This document shows, piece by piece, positions 17,405 to 26,520 of a stretch of DNA of 49,662 bases; the stretch's first letter is position 1, and every line of letters starts with the position of its first letter. This DNA is from Myxococcales bacterium (GTDB lineage Bacteria > Myxococcota_A > Polyangia > Polyangiales > Polyangiaceae). Made by a program: the position numbers and the translations under genes. The stretch covers positions 1-49,662 of the forward strand of contig JACRDA010000014.1 of assembly GCA_016212965.1 (NCBI GenBank), written 5' to 3'. Below the pieces are notes generated by a model that worked only from the letters and a program-made list of their open reading frames with translations, was not told the origin of the DNA and searched no databases.

Positions 17405-20149
17405 TCAGCGCGCCAGCATCGCCTTCGCCTCGACGTAGAAGGCCGCCACGGCGTCGTCGATGCCGCCGGTCTGCGTGCCGCCGGCCTGGGCCATGTCCGG
17501 GCGGCCGCCTCCCGAGCCGCCCACGAGCTTCGCGATCGGCCGGATGAGGTCGCCGGCCTTGAGCTTGCCGGTCGCGGACTTGCTCACCGCCAGCACGAGC
17601 TGCGCCTTGCCCTCGGTGACGCTCGCCGCGAGGACCGCCGAGCCCCCGGTGGCCCCCGCCGCGAGCTTGTCGCGCAGCTGCTCGCAGAGCTCGCGCAGGC
17701 TCGGCATGGTGGTGGCGTCGGGCGCACGGAGAGCGAGCAGGCGCACGCCGCCGACCTCTTCGGCGCGCGCCGTGGGGTCGGTCGCGCCCGCGCCGCTGCC
17801 GGCGCCCGCGAGCAGCTGCTTCTCGAGCTCCGAGATGCGCTTCTCGAGCTGCTTCTCGCGCGCCACGATCTTCAGGATCTTGTCGGCGAGGTCGCCGCCC
17901 TGCGCCTTGGCCGCGACGCGCGCCCGGGCGAGGTCGTCCTCGACGGCGCGCAGGTGCGCGAGCGCGTTCTTGCCCGTCACGGCGAGGATGCGCCGCACGC
18001 CCGCGGCCGTGCCGCCCTCGCTCGCGATCTTGAAGAGCCCGATGTCGCCGAGCGCGCGGCAGTGGGTGCCGCCGCACAGCTCGATCGAGTCGCTGGTCAT
18101 CGTGAGCATGCGCACGACGTCGCCGTACTTCTCCTCGAAGATCGCGACGGCGCCGAGCCGCCGCGCCTCGTCGATGGGCAGCACGGCGGTCTCGACCGGC
18201 GCGTTGTCGAGGATCTTGCCGTTGACGAGATCCTCGACGCGCAGGAGCTCCTCGCGCGTCATCGCGTGGTTGTGCGCGAAGTCGAAGCGCAGCACGTCGG
18301 GGCCGACGCGCGAGCCTTTCTGCTGGGCGTGCTCGCCGAGCACCGTCCGGAGCGCCCAGTGCAAGAGGTGGGTCGCCGAGTGGTTGCGGCGCGTGGCGGC
18401 GCGAGCGTCGTGCGAGACGCGCAGGGCGACCTGCTGCCCGACCGCGAGCGTGCCGGCGACGACGCGCGCCCGGTGCACCGTCGTGTCGCCGAACGGCCGG
18501 TGCGTGTCGAGGACGGCGACCTCGAGCGCGCCGCCCTCGGGGGCGGCGACGACGCCCACGTCGCCGACCTGACCGCCGCTCTCGGCATAGAACGGGGTCA
18601 CGTCGGTGACGAGCTCCACGACGCTCCCCGCCTCGGCGCGCTCGACGAGGCGCCGCGTCTCGCGCCCGTTCGCACCAGTCTCGCACAGCGCGAGCGCCAC
18701 CACCGTCCCGACGTCCTCTTCGCGGTCGTAGCCCGAGAAGCGCGTCTTGCCGGCCGCGGCTGCGAAGGCGCGGTGCACGGGGTCGACGGCTGCGGTCGGG
18801 TCGATGGGGCCGTCCACCTCCTCGGTCTTCTTGATGATCGCCTCGGCGCCGGCCGCGTCGGCGGTGTAGCCCTGCTCGGCCGCGATGATCTCGGTGAGGT
18901 CGACCGGGAAGCCGAAGGTCGTGTACATGTCGGCCGTGACCTCGGCCGGCAGGCGCTTCTGCCCGGCGCGGCGCAGATCGTCGAAGCGCTCGTCCAGGAT
19001 CTTCATCCCGCGCTTCAGGGTCGCGCGGAAGCGCACCTCCTCGCCCTCGGTGACGCGCAGGATGAGCTCCTTGCGCCGCGCGAGCTCGGGGTACTCGTCG
19101 CTCATGGCCGCCACGACCTCGAGCGCCACCTCGTGCAGGAAGGGCTTCTCGATGCCGAGCCGATGACCGTGCCGGATCGCCCGGCGCATCACGCGCCGCA
19201 GGACGTACTCGCGCTTCTGGCGGTCCGGCATGACGCCCTCGGCGATGAGGAAGGCCGTCGTGCGGGCGTGGTCGGCGATGACGCGCATCGACATGTCGTC
19301 GGGCGCGGCGCTCGCCCCGTAGCGCTTGCCCGCGAGCCGCGCCGCGCAGTCGACGAGGCGGCGCAGGAGATCGCAGTCGTAGTTCGAGCGCACGCCCTGC
19401 AGCACGCCGGCGAGTCGCTCGAGCCCGGCGCCCGTGTCGATGCTGGGCGCAGGCAGCGGGGTCACGGCCGCGCCGGGCGTCGCGCGGTCGTACTGCATGA
19501 ACACGAGGTTCCAGATCTCGGTCCAGCCGGCGCCGTCGAGCCCGGGCTCCGCGCCGAAGCGACCGAGGTCGGGCGTGTCGCCGTGAAAGTAGTGGATCTC
19601 CGAGCAGGGGCCGCAAGGCCCGGTGTCGCCCATCGACCAGAAGTTGTCCGCCATGCCGAGGCGCAGCACGCGGTCGTCCCCGAAGCCCGTGACCTTGCGC
19701 CACAGCGCGGCCGCCTCGTCGTCCGCGGCGAACTCCTTCTCGCCCGCGAAGACCGTGACGACGAGCCGCTCCTTCGGGATGCCGTACACCTTCGTCAACA
19801 GCTCCCAGGCGAAGGCGATCGCCTCCTCCTTGAAGTAGTCGCCGAAGCTGAAGTTCCCGAGCATCTCGAAGAAGGTGTGGTGCCGCGCCGTGACGCCGAC
19901 GTTCTCGAGGTCGTTGTGCTTGCCGCTGATGCGGATGCACTTCTGGCTGGAGCAGGCGCGCTTGTAGCCGCGCACGTCCTTGCCGGTGAACACGTCCTTG
20001 AACTGGACCATGCCCGCGTTGACGAACATGAGGGTCGGGTCGTTCTGCGGGACGAGCGGTGCGCTCGGGACGACCTCGTGCCCGCGCTCGCGGAAGTAGT
20101 CGAGGAAGGTCGTGCGAATCTCGGTGGCCGTGAGGCGTGAAGAGGACAT
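17405..20149 (-). CDS. alaS: Alanine--tRNA ligase
   Basis: This 914-residue enzyme charges tRNA-Ala. The class II catalytic core is at the N-terminus (LTATEIRTTFLDYFRERGHE, NDPTLMFVNAGMVQFKD, RISGKHNDLENVG, FFEMLGNFSFGDYF). The editing domain that clears Ser/Gly mischarging has the zinc-binding HSATHLLH near residue 590 and CGGTHC near 693. A Gly-rich C-Ala domain follows, ending with SGGGRPDMAQAGG. The length is slightly above the bacterial average of about 875. The ATG at 20149 follows GAGAG at a suitable distance. The gene stands alone, with an unusual repeat block upstream and the repeat-rich lipoprotein gene downstream on the same strand. Confidence 0.97.
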   Translation of the reverse strand: MSSSRLTATEIRTTFLDYFRERGHEVVPSAPLVPQNDPTLMFVNAGMVQFKDVFTGKDVRGYKRACSSQKCIRISGKHNDLENVGVTARHHTFFEMLGNFSFGDYFKEEAIAFAWELLTKVYGIPKERLVVTVFAGEKEFAADDEAAALWRKVTGFGDDRVLRLGMADNFWSMGDTGPCGPCSEIHYFHGDTPDLGRFGAEPGLDGAGWTEIWNLVFMQYDRATPGAAVTPLPAPSIDTGAGLERLAGVLQGVRSNYDCDLLRRLVDCAARLAGKRYGASAAPDDMSMRVIADHARTTAFLIAEGVMPDRQKREYVLRRVMRRAIRHGHRLGIEKPFLHEVALEVVAAMSDEYPELARRKELILRVTEGEEVRFRATLKRGMKILDERFDDLRRAGQKRLPAEVTADMYTTFGFPVDLTEIIAAEQGYTADAAGAEAIIKKTEEVDGPIDPTAAVDPVHRAFAAAAGKTRFSGYDREEDVGTVVALALCETGANGRETRRLVERAEAGSVVELVTDVTPFYAESGGQVGDVGVVAAPEGGALEVAVLDTHRPFGDTTVHRARVVAGTLAVGQQVALRVSHDARAATRRNHSATHLLHWALRTVLGEHAQQKGSRVGPDVLRFDFAHNHAMTREELLRVEDLVNGKILDNAPVETAVLPIDEARRLGAVAIFEEKYGDVVRMLTMTSDSIELCGGTHCRALGDIGLFKIASEGGTAAGVRRILAVTGKNALAHLRAVEDDLARARVAAKAQGGDLADKILKIVAREKQLEKRISELEKQLLAGAGSGAGATDPTARAEEVGGVRLLALRAPDATTMPSLRELCEQLRDKLAAGATGGSAVLAASVTEGKAQLVLAVSKSATGKLKAGDLIRPIAKLVGGSGGGRPDMAQAGGTQTGGIDDAVAAFYVEAKAMLAR

Positions 20150-20559
20150 GGCTCTCGTGCGCTAACAGGGCTCGCCGCGGGCGGAAAGCCCTCCGGAAGG
20201 CCGCGGGCGCGCGAAGGCCCGAGCCCACGGGCTACGGGCTTCACGGAGCGCTCCGCGCCGAGCGGACTGCGGCGCAGTCATCTGCCGGGACCTCGGCCAG
20301 AAAGAGACAACGACGGAGCTCGGCGCGGGCGCCCAGCCGCCCGGTTTGCCAAGGTAGTCACTCGATCCGCCCGGAAGCGAGCGAGCGGAACCACGGAGAC
20401 ACCGACGCACGGAGCGTGACACGGAGGGACTCCTGAACTTCGCCGGCTCCGTGCAGCTCTCCGTGTCTCCGTGTCTCAGTGGTTGTCTCTTTCTGGGTAC
20501 TTGGATGCGACCTGGGCAACGCGCTTGGCAGACCGGGGGGCTCGGCGCCCGCCCCGAGC
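20150..20559. repeat. Gene-free inverted-repeat block between alaS and the porin gene
   Basis: Three motifs occur in both orientations. A 15-bp motif at 20297-20311 returns exactly inverted at 20482-20496. A 38-bp motif at 20316-20353 returns inverted at 20524-20561 with 34 of 38 positions identical. A CACGGAGACAC-type motif at about 20391-20430 returns inverted at about 20455-20482. The order of the outer two motifs is not mirrored, so this is not a single simple palindrome. It looks like two oppositely oriented copies of a dispersed intergenic repeat. The right 38-bp copy reaches the end of the porin gene. I see no gene here. Confidence 0.7.
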
Positions 20560-22719
20560 TCAGTACAGGATGCCGAGGTACCAGCGCGCCATGAGCGCGA
20601 TCTTGGTGTCGAGCGGGTTCTGCGGGTCGTACTGCGCGTAGTCGTCCTTCTGCGCCTGCAGGAAGCCGAGGCCGTCGAGCGGGAAGAGCACGCCGAAGTC
20701 GACCTGCGTGAAGAAGCCGCCCATCTTGTCCGGGTCGTCGTTCATCACGCCGTCCTTGGCCTGGTAGAAGGCCTTGAGATCGATCTCGACGCCGAGGTCG
20801 CGCGCGTGTCCCGGGGTCTGCATGAACTCGCTGGCGCGGCTCCAGATGAGGCCCGCGCCGGCGCCGACCCGCTGGCCGTCCGGGTCGCGCAGGAAGTCGT
20901 ACTCGACCGAGGGCTTGAAGTAGTACGCGCCCTGCACGCGCTGCAGGATGTTGCGGAACAGGATGAGGTCCACGCGGTAGTTCGGGTGGAACCGGAACTC
21001 CGAGTAGGTGCGGTTGGCGGTGAGCTGCGGCTGCAGGCCCTCGCCCGTCGGCACCAGGCTCTCGAGATCGTCGTCGCCCGTCGCGTAGCCGCTCGCGAAG
21101 CCGATGCGCAGCCGGTCCTCGATGGCGCGGAACTCGGCCTCGCCGGCGATGCCGAACTGGCGGATCTTCCAGCCCGGGTCGTCGGTGTCGTCCGGGTTGC
21201 GGTAGTCGGTGCCCGTCCCCGAGAGGCGCGAGGTGTTCTCCATCGAGCCCCAGATGAGCGCCGCCTCGACGTCGAAGCGGAAGCCCTTGTACATGAACTG
21301 GAACCAGCTGTCGGGGATGAAGGCCTCGGCGCCGCGACGCAGGTAGCCGTTCGAGACGTTGCTCGACGCCTGGCCGAGCGTGGCGTCGTTGCAGCTCGTC
21401 CCCGACGAGCAGGCGAGCTCGTTCACGAGCCCCTGGCGGCGGTAGACGAAGTAGGTGCCGCCGTTGAACACGGGCTGACCCTCGCGCAGCGCCTTTCTCT
21501 GCAGCTCCGGGTTCATCTTGCGCACGACGATGAACACGTACTGGTCGACGTCGTCCTTCTGGGCGAGGTCGTAGGGCTGGCCCTGCTGCTCGTTGATGGC
21601 GGCGCTGATCGCGCCCTCGTTCGCGAAGTCCCAGGCGGCCCCGAAGTAGAGGTCCCACGCCTTGACGCCGGTGACGAACATCAGCCGGTCGGAGGTCGAC
21701 TGGTAGTCGGCGTCGTAGCCCTCGCCGCCGTTGACGAGCATGCCGATGCCCCAGTGGCTCGGCATGCGCCCGAAGCGCAGCTGTCCGATGGGCGTCGCGT
21801 ACTCGCCCCACACGCGCTTGACCGTGATCGAGTCCTTCAGGCTGTTGACGCCCGACACCGGCGCCCACTGGGTCGACACGAAGGCGCCCGTCGGCGAGTA
21901 GCCGCCGCGCGCGACGACGTGGTAGCCGCCGAGGCTGCTCGGCTCGTTCACGTAGCCGTCCGGCGTCGAGCCGAGGACGACGTTGTCGAGCAGATCGACC
22001 TGCGTCATGATGCGCAGGTTGTCGGAGATGTGGAGCTCCGGCGCGAAGCGGAAGCGCATGTTCGCGCCCGCCTGCGTGTTCGACTCGCACGCCTCGGGGA
22101 CGAGTGGATCGTCGCCGCAGAGCGCGACCTGGTGGCGATTGCCGGCCGCGTCGATGAACTCGTTGTCCGGGGGCTGCGGCCAGATGGCCTTCACGTCCTT
22201 GCGACCGAGGGCGAAGTTGTTGAACAGCTCCGCGCGCACGCGGTAGTAGCCGTGAAGGTCGAACACGGGCGTCGCCTTCGTCCACCAGTCCTCGGCGTAG
22301 ACCTCGCTCGGCCGCTCGGCGACCTCGCCGTTCTGCGTGCGGTCCTCGCCTTCGCCCGTCGGGCCGTCGGTCTTCTCGGGGTCGGCCGCGACCTGGGTGC
22401 CGGCGCCGGCCGCCGCAGCGCCGCCCTCGCCCGCCTTCGTGGCGCCGGTCGGCTTCGGCTCGCCCATGAGCGGAGGCTCGGCGGGCGCCCCACCCTGCCC
22501 CGCGGTACCGGTACCGGGATCGGAGCCGCCCTGCGGCGCTCCCGCCTGACCCGCACCACCGGCCCCAGCCTGGCCCGGCAGCGGCTCCGCGGGCACCGGC
22601 GGCGGGGGCACCGGCTGAGCCCACGCGTGCGCGTACGCGAGCGCGCAGAGACCCGCGACACCGATGCCGAGAACGCGAGGCAGGCGCCGGCGGGCGGCGC
22701 GGGACTTCTGGGTAGACAT
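20560..22719 (-). CDS. Large outer-membrane beta-barrel protein (myxobacterial porin type)
   Basis: This 719-residue protein starts at the ATG at 22719. The signal peptide is Arg-rich then hydrophobic (RVLGIGVAGLCALAYAHAWA), with cleavage likely after AWA. Residues 36-130 are a Pro/Gly/Ala-rich low-complexity linker. The rest alternates polar and aromatic residues in beta strands (FDLHGYYRVRAELFNNFALG, VKRVWGEYATPIGQLRFGRM, AAWDFANEG) and ends in WYLGILY, an aromatic C-terminal strand as in porins. It resembles the myxobacterial family catalogued as TIGR04551; that name is from memory and should be treated as likely, not proven. It is probably a porin or substrate-specific channel. The last bases lie in a repeat copy shared with the intergenic region. 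Confidence 0.78.
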   Translation of the reverse strand: MSTQKSRAARRRLPRVLGIGVAGLCALAYAHAWAQPVPPPPVPAEPLPGQAGAGGAGQAGAPQGGSDPGTGTAGQGGAPAEPPLMGEPKPTGATKAGEGGAAAAGAGTQVAADPEKTDGPTGEGEDRTQNGEVAERPSEVYAEDWWTKATPVFDLHGYYRVRAELFNNFALGRKDVKAIWPQPPDNEFIDAAGNRHQVALCGDDPLVPEACESNTQAGANMRFRFAPELHISDNLRIMTQVDLLDNVVLGSTPDGYVNEPSSLGGYHVVARGGYSPTGAFVSTQWAPVSGVNSLKDSITVKRVWGEYATPIGQLRFGRMPSHWGIGMLVNGGEGYDADYQSTSDRLMFVTGVKAWDLYFGAAWDFANEGAISAAINEQQGQPYDLAQKDDVDQYVFIVVRKMNPELQRKALREGQPVFNGGTYFVYRRQGLVNELACSSGTSCNDATLGQASSNVSNGYLRRGAEAFIPDSWFQFMYKGFRFDVEAALIWGSMENTSRLSGTGTDYRNPDDTDDPGWKIRQFGIAGEAEFRAIEDRLRIGFASGYATGDDDLESLVPTGEGLQPQLTANRTYSEFRFHPNYRVDLILFRNILQRVQGAYYFKPSVEYDFLRDPDGQRVGAGAGLIWSRASEFMQTPGHARDLGVEIDLKAFYQAKDGVMNDDPDKMGGFFTQVDFGVLFPLDGLGFLQAQKDDYAQYDPQNPLDTKIALMARWYLGILY

Positions 22720-22938
22720 GGGTGCTCGGTCTTGTAGGGTGCCGCGACGGGCGCGACAAGCGCGGCGGCGCCACCGGACGCATCCTGGGCGACGCGCGCC
22801 TCGGGATCGGAATCGGTCGCGGTGTCTCACGCCCGGACCCGTCGGTCAAGGCCGACCGTATGCCGCGCCGGGGCCCGGTTTCGAGCCGGCACGCGAGCGT
22901 TGTGGTCGGCGCACGGCCAACGTATACGCGCGAGCACC

Positions 22939-24084
22939 ATGGGCACTCGGCGCCGCCATTTCGGCTCGAATCTCGCCGTGCGCGCGCCCGGGCGTCGGGG
23001 CGCGTGCTTCGCCACGGGCCTCGTCGCGTGCCTCGCCGCTCCGGCGTGCAGCACCGATCTCGGTCTCGACTCGACGTCGGCGGGCGCGTCGGGCACGACC
23101 AGCGTGGTCGTCGAGCCCGAGTCGTTTCTCGGCGACGTCGCCTGCGGGCCGAGCCCGGGGGCGATGCAGGCGTACGTCGTGACCCTCACGTCGTGGCCGC
23201 CCGAGGGCGCGCCGTTCGTGCTCGGCTCGTCCTTCCCGACGCCGTGCTCGCTCGCCGTCTACTTCCGGAACCTCGTCGTGGTGGGTAACACCTACACGGC
23301 GGAGATCGACGGCTACGATCGGCCGGCGAGCTCGCTCTCGGCGTTCGGCGCCCCCTCGAGCGGCTCGCGCCAGATGTACGACGTCGACAGTGGCGCGCTC
23401 GTCCCGCCGCGCTGGACCGGCGCGTGCGGCTCGGGCCCGAGCGACGGCGCGCTCGCGAGCGTCGACCACACGAACTTCATTCCGAGCTGCGGACCGCTCG
23501 TCGACACAGAGCCGAGCCCGACCGCCATCGTGCTCGATCCCGCGGCGGCGCTCGGGCCGGACCCGTGCGCGGCGGCCGAGGTCTTCGACGTGACGAGCCC
23601 CGGTCTCCCGGCCGCGACCGAGGTCGCGTGCGACGCGCCGCCGCTCGTGTACGAGAGCGGCGTCGTGGCCGGCCACGCCTACCTCTTCTACGTCGCGGCC
23701 CGGACGAGCATGGCCCTCACGAGCCCCGATCGGGGCGCCGAGTGCTTCGCCGTCGCCATCGCGGGCCAGAGCGTCGGGGTGAGCTGCGCCCCTCTGAGCG
23801 CGACCGGAGCGGCGCGCATCTCACTCGCCGGCCTCGAGCTCGGCGGGGCGGAGCTCTGCCTGCCCGGGCAGCGCTTCGACGTGACGCTCGGCGGCGCTCC
23901 CGTCTCGGCGGCGCCGGTGCCCTGCGAGGCGAGCGCGGTCGTGCAGCCGCTCGCCCCGGGCGACTACGCCTTCGACATCGCCGTCCGCGACGGCGGGGGC
24001 GCGGTGACGGCGCAGGCGAGCTGCGCGGCGACGGTGCTCCCCGGCAGGACGGCCGACGCCGCCTGCACGCCCGTCGTGCTCTGA
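22939..24084 (+). CDS. Lipoprotein of unknown function
   Basis: This 381-residue protein starts at an ATG at 22939. A long basic N-terminus is followed by a hydrophobic stretch and the lipobox AAPAC with Cys37. The mature protein contains several Cys and beta-rich segments (SVVVEPESFLGDVACGPSPG, YVVTLTSWPPEGAPFVLG, AYLFYVAARTSMALTSPDRG). The repeated design hints at two or three related beta-sandwich units. No known family is recognised. It is probably outer-membrane anchored. The porin gene is divergent from it, with 219 bp between starts. Confidence 0.72.
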   Translation: MGTRRRHFGSNLAVRAPGRRGACFATGLVACLAAPACSTDLGLDSTSAGASGTTSVVVEPESFLGDVACGPSPGAMQAYVVTLTSWPPEGAPFVLGSSFPTPCSLAVYFRNLVVVGNTYTAEIDGYDRPASSLSAFGAPSSGSRQMYDVDSGALVPPRWTGACGSGPSDGALASVDHTNFIPSCGPLVDTEPSPTAIVLDPAAALGPDPCAAAEVFDVTSPGLPAATEVACDAPPLVYESGVVAGHAYLFYVAARTSMALTSPDRGAECFAVAIAGQSVGVSCAPLSATGAARISLAGLELGGAELCLPGQRFDVTLGGAPVSAAPVPCEASAVVQPLAPGDYAFDIAVRDGGGAVTAQASCAATVLPGRTADAACTPVVL

Positions 24085-24200
24085 GCACCACCGCCTCACC
24101 ACCCCGCGGCCGCCGCGCCTCGTCGCCCCGCATGACGGGAGCGGCGCGGGGTCGCGACGCGTGTTACTTTCCTGCCAGAGCCCCACGCTCGCAGCGCCGC

Positions 24201-25007
24201 ATGCCCACGCCGACATCCTCCGGGTTCCCGCGACCGAGCAAGGTCCTCATCGGCGTGATGGTGGGCCTCGCGTGCCTGTGGATCGCCTTTGCCGCCGCCC
24301 TGAACTGGGCGAACGCCGAGGGCGCCGCCGCGGCGTTCGGGTGGCTCGCGGGCAGCGACGACGCTCTCGCCGGCGGCCAGGTGTGGCGCTTCTTCACGGC
24401 GCTCTTGCTCCACCAGCCGTCGAGCCCGTGGCACCTCTTGTCGGTGCTGATGGTCCTGTACTTCTTCGCGACGCCCCTCGAGACCCGCTGGGGGCCGCGA
24501 CGCGTCTACCTCGTCCTCGTCGGCTCGGGCGTGTTCGCGTATTTCGTGCAGCTCCTCGTGGGCTGGATCATCGCGCCCCTCGCGCAGCCGATCTGGTACG
24601 GCGGGCTCGCCGCGGCCGAGGGCCTCATCGTGGCGTGGGCGCTCTCCGCCCGGCAGGGCGAGATGATCCGGCTGTTCTTCGTGTTCCCGGTGAGCGCGCG
24701 GGGCCTCATCATCTTCGGCATCGTCATGGCGGTCGCGAACCTGCTGGCACGGCGCGCGATGGCCGAGGGCTTCGTCGCGCCCTTTGCGGGCATGCTCGCG
24801 GGCTACCTCTTCAGCGACCGCTCCGCCCTGCGCCGGCTGTGGCTGAAGCTCCGCCTGCGGCGCATCCAGTCGGAGGTCGCGTCGCTCTCGCGGGCCCGCG
24901 CCGCGCGCACCAAGGCCGCGCCGCACCTGCGCGTCATCCGCGGGGGTGCCGCGCCCGAGGACGACGACGACGACGGGCCGGACCGCGACAAGCGGCACCT
25001 GCACTAA
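24201..25007 (+). CDS. Rhomboid-like membrane protein lacking catalytic residues
   Basis: This 268-residue protein has about six membrane spans, starting with VLIGVMVGLACLWIAFAAAL. The family layout is clear: WRFFTALLLHQPSSPWHLLS, then LYFFATPLETRWGPRR, as in rhomboid proteases. The catalytic Ser motif GxSG is replaced by GGLAAAEG, and the helix that should carry the catalytic His reads FVAPFAGMLAGYLF. It therefore looks like an inactive rhomboid. Known inactive relatives (iRhoms, derlins) bind and escort membrane proteins. A basic, disordered C-terminal tail of about 65 residues ends in an Asp-rich patch. The ATG at 24201 was chosen because the first span begins soon after it. Confidence 0.75.
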   Translation: MPTPTSSGFPRPSKVLIGVMVGLACLWIAFAAALNWANAEGAAAAFGWLAGSDDALAGGQVWRFFTALLLHQPSSPWHLLSVLMVLYFFATPLETRWGPRRVYLVLVGSGVFAYFVQLLVGWIIAPLAQPIWYGGLAAAEGLIVAWALSARQGEMIRLFFVFPVSARGLIIFGIVMAVANLLARRAMAEGFVAPFAGMLAGYLFSDRSALRRLWLKLRLRRIQSEVASLSRARAARTKAAPHLRVIRGGAAPEDDDDDGPDRDKRHLH

Positions 25008-25022
25008 GCGAGTTGTCAGCGC

Positions 25023-25853
25023 TCAGAGCCCGAGCACGACCCGCTGGCCCGGCTTCACGCCGTGGCGGCGCGCCCAGCCGGCGTTCATCTCGAGCACGTA
25101 GTGCGACGGGCAGCCGCAGCTCCGCGTCTCGAGCGTCAAGGTCGGCACGTTCTCCTCGATGCCGACGATGAGACCGTCGTCCGTGATGTAGAGCATGTCG
25201 AGCGGGATGCAGGTGTTCTTCATCCAGAAGCCCTGATCCTTCACGTCCTCGAGCAGGAACAGCATGCCGCGCTCCTCGGGCATGCTCTTTCTGAACATTA
25301 GGCCGCGCATGATGACAGGCGGGTCCTCGGCGAGCTCGACGCCCACCTCGTGGTTGACGTCCACGAAGCGCACCGTCCCCATGCGGAGCTTCGGCTCGCG
25401 CCCCTCGAGCGGATCGGGTGGGCACGCGGGGTCGGCGCCGGGCGGCACCGTGCGCTCGGGCTTCGCGGGCATCGGGCGCACGCAGCGCCCGCTCGCGACC
25501 GACGCGCTCGCACTGCCGGCCGCGCTCGCACTCGCGCCCGCACTCGCGCTCCCGCTCGCACCCGCGCCCGCACTCCCGCCCGCACTCGCACCCGCGCTCG
25601 CGCTCGCACTCGCACTCGCGCTCGCACTCCCGCTCGCACTCGCACTCCCGCCCGCGCTCGCGCGGGGTCGCGCCCCGGTGCCCGAGACGGCCGGACCCGA
25701 GCGGGTCGCGGGCGCGCTGGCGGAGCGGCGGTCGGCCCGGGGCTCGTCGACCCGCGCCTCGCAGCCGAGCGCCGGCGCGAGCGCGCCGCCGAGCGCGACG
25801 CAGAGCGCGATGCGCCCGGTCCAACGAGAGAGAGACGTCGACGAAATGACCAT
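25023..25853 (-). CDS. DUF192 lipoprotein with a Ser/Ala repeat linker
   Basis: This 276-residue protein has a signal peptide ending in PALGC (Cys31). Residues about 60-125 are an Ala/Ser/Gly-rich low-complexity linker coded by hexanucleotide repeats. The C-terminal 120 residues are a clear DUF192 domain: GLMFRKSMPEERGMLFLLE, FWMKNTCIPLDMLYI and IVGIEENVPTL. DUF192 proteins are small exported or periplasmic proteins without a settled function. Two Cys (SCGCPSHYVLE) are an addition to the usual pattern. The gene converges on the rhomboid-like gene with 15 bp between stops. Confidence 0.85.
   Translation of the reverse strand: MVISSTSLSRWTGRIALCVALGGALAPALGCEARVDEPRADRRSASAPATRSGPAVSGTGARPRASAGGSASASGSASASASASASAGASAGGSAGAGASGSASAGASASAAGSASASVASGRCVRPMPAKPERTVPPGADPACPPDPLEGREPKLRMGTVRFVDVNHEVGVELAEDPPVIMRGLMFRKSMPEERGMLFLLEDVKDQGFWMKNTCIPLDMLYITDDGLIVGIEENVPTLTLETRSCGCPSHYVLEMNAGWARRHGVKPGQRVVLGL
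25504..25668. repeat. Degenerate 6-bp repeat coding Ser-Ala
   Basis: Units of CACTCG and CGCTCG, with CCCGCG variants, run for about 165 bp inside the DUF192 gene and encode the flexible linker. The pattern is prone to slippage in multiples of 6, which would keep the frame. Confidence 0.75.
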
Positions 25854-25953
25854 GCGATAGCGCTTCGTAGCACGCGCCTTCGCGCGGCGGGAGCGCGCCG
25901 CCGCGGCCCGCGCGGCGCTCAATTGGCTCGACCGCCCGGGTCCAGCGGATAGA

Positions 25954-26520
25954 ATGGGCCGCATGCGGGTGCGGACTTTCTTGATCCTGGCGCTGGCCGC
26001 CTGGGTGCCCGTGCTCGCCGTGGCGCAGCCCGGCTGCTCCAGCGTGGTCGAGATCACCGACACGCGGGACGGCGGCAACGGCGAGGGGGGCTTCCTGTTC
26101 ATCGACGCCCCGGCCGACGCGCCGCCCGACGGACCCACGCCCGCGGACGCCCCGTCCGACTACGTCGACCCCGGCTGCCCCGACGCCGGCCCGCCGATCC
26201 AGGACTTCCAGTGCGACGCGTACCACCAGGGCAACGGCGACTGCGCCCCCGGTGAGGCCTGCTACATCTACGTGCAGTACCCCGATCCGAGCGAGCCCTG
26301 TGGGCAGGAGATCTACGGCTCCTTCTGCTACCCAGCCGGCTCCGGGACCCAGGGCTCGCCCTGCGGCGGGGGCCAGGACTGCGCCGCCGGCTACGTGTGC
26401 GTGATCACCGGCAGCGGCACCCAGTGCGTGCAGCTCTGTCCGCTCGTGGGCAACGACAACTGCCCGCCGGGCTACGTGTGCGAGGTCATCGACGTCGAGG
26501 GCTTCGGCGGATGTCTGTGA
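25954..26520 (+). CDS. Cys-rich secreted protein or lipoprotein
   Basis: This 188-residue protein has a signal peptide (RTFLILALAAWVPVLAVA); cleavage could be after AVA or, less typically for a lipoprotein, before Cys28 in QPGC. An Asp/Pro/Ala-rich linker (PADAPPDGPTPADAP) precedes a domain with about 14 Cys in pairs such as CAPGEACYIY, CAAGYVC and CPPGYVC. The spacing resembles small disulfide-bonded modules of myxobacterial surface proteins. The function is unknown. It starts at an ATG at 25954 (second ATG at 25963), and its end overlaps the next gene by 10 bp, so the two are probably one operon. Confidence 0.72.
   Translation: MGRMRVRTFLILALAAWVPVLAVAQPGCSSVVEITDTRDGGNGEGGFLFIDAPADAPPDGPTPADAPSDYVDPGCPDAGPPIQDFQCDAYHQGNGDCAPGEACYIYVQYPDPSEPCGQEIYGSFCYPAGSGTQGSPCGGGQDCAAGYVCVITGSGTQCVQLCPLVGNDNCPPGYVCEVIDVEGFGGCL

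Noticed and set aside
17289..20228. 979-codon frame overlapping alaS
   Set aside because: Same-strand frame-shifted shadow of alaS with only Arg/Gly/Ala content.
20479..22737. Plus-strand frame opposite the porin gene
   Set aside because: No signal peptide or domain; the minus frame has a signal and beta-barrel pattern.
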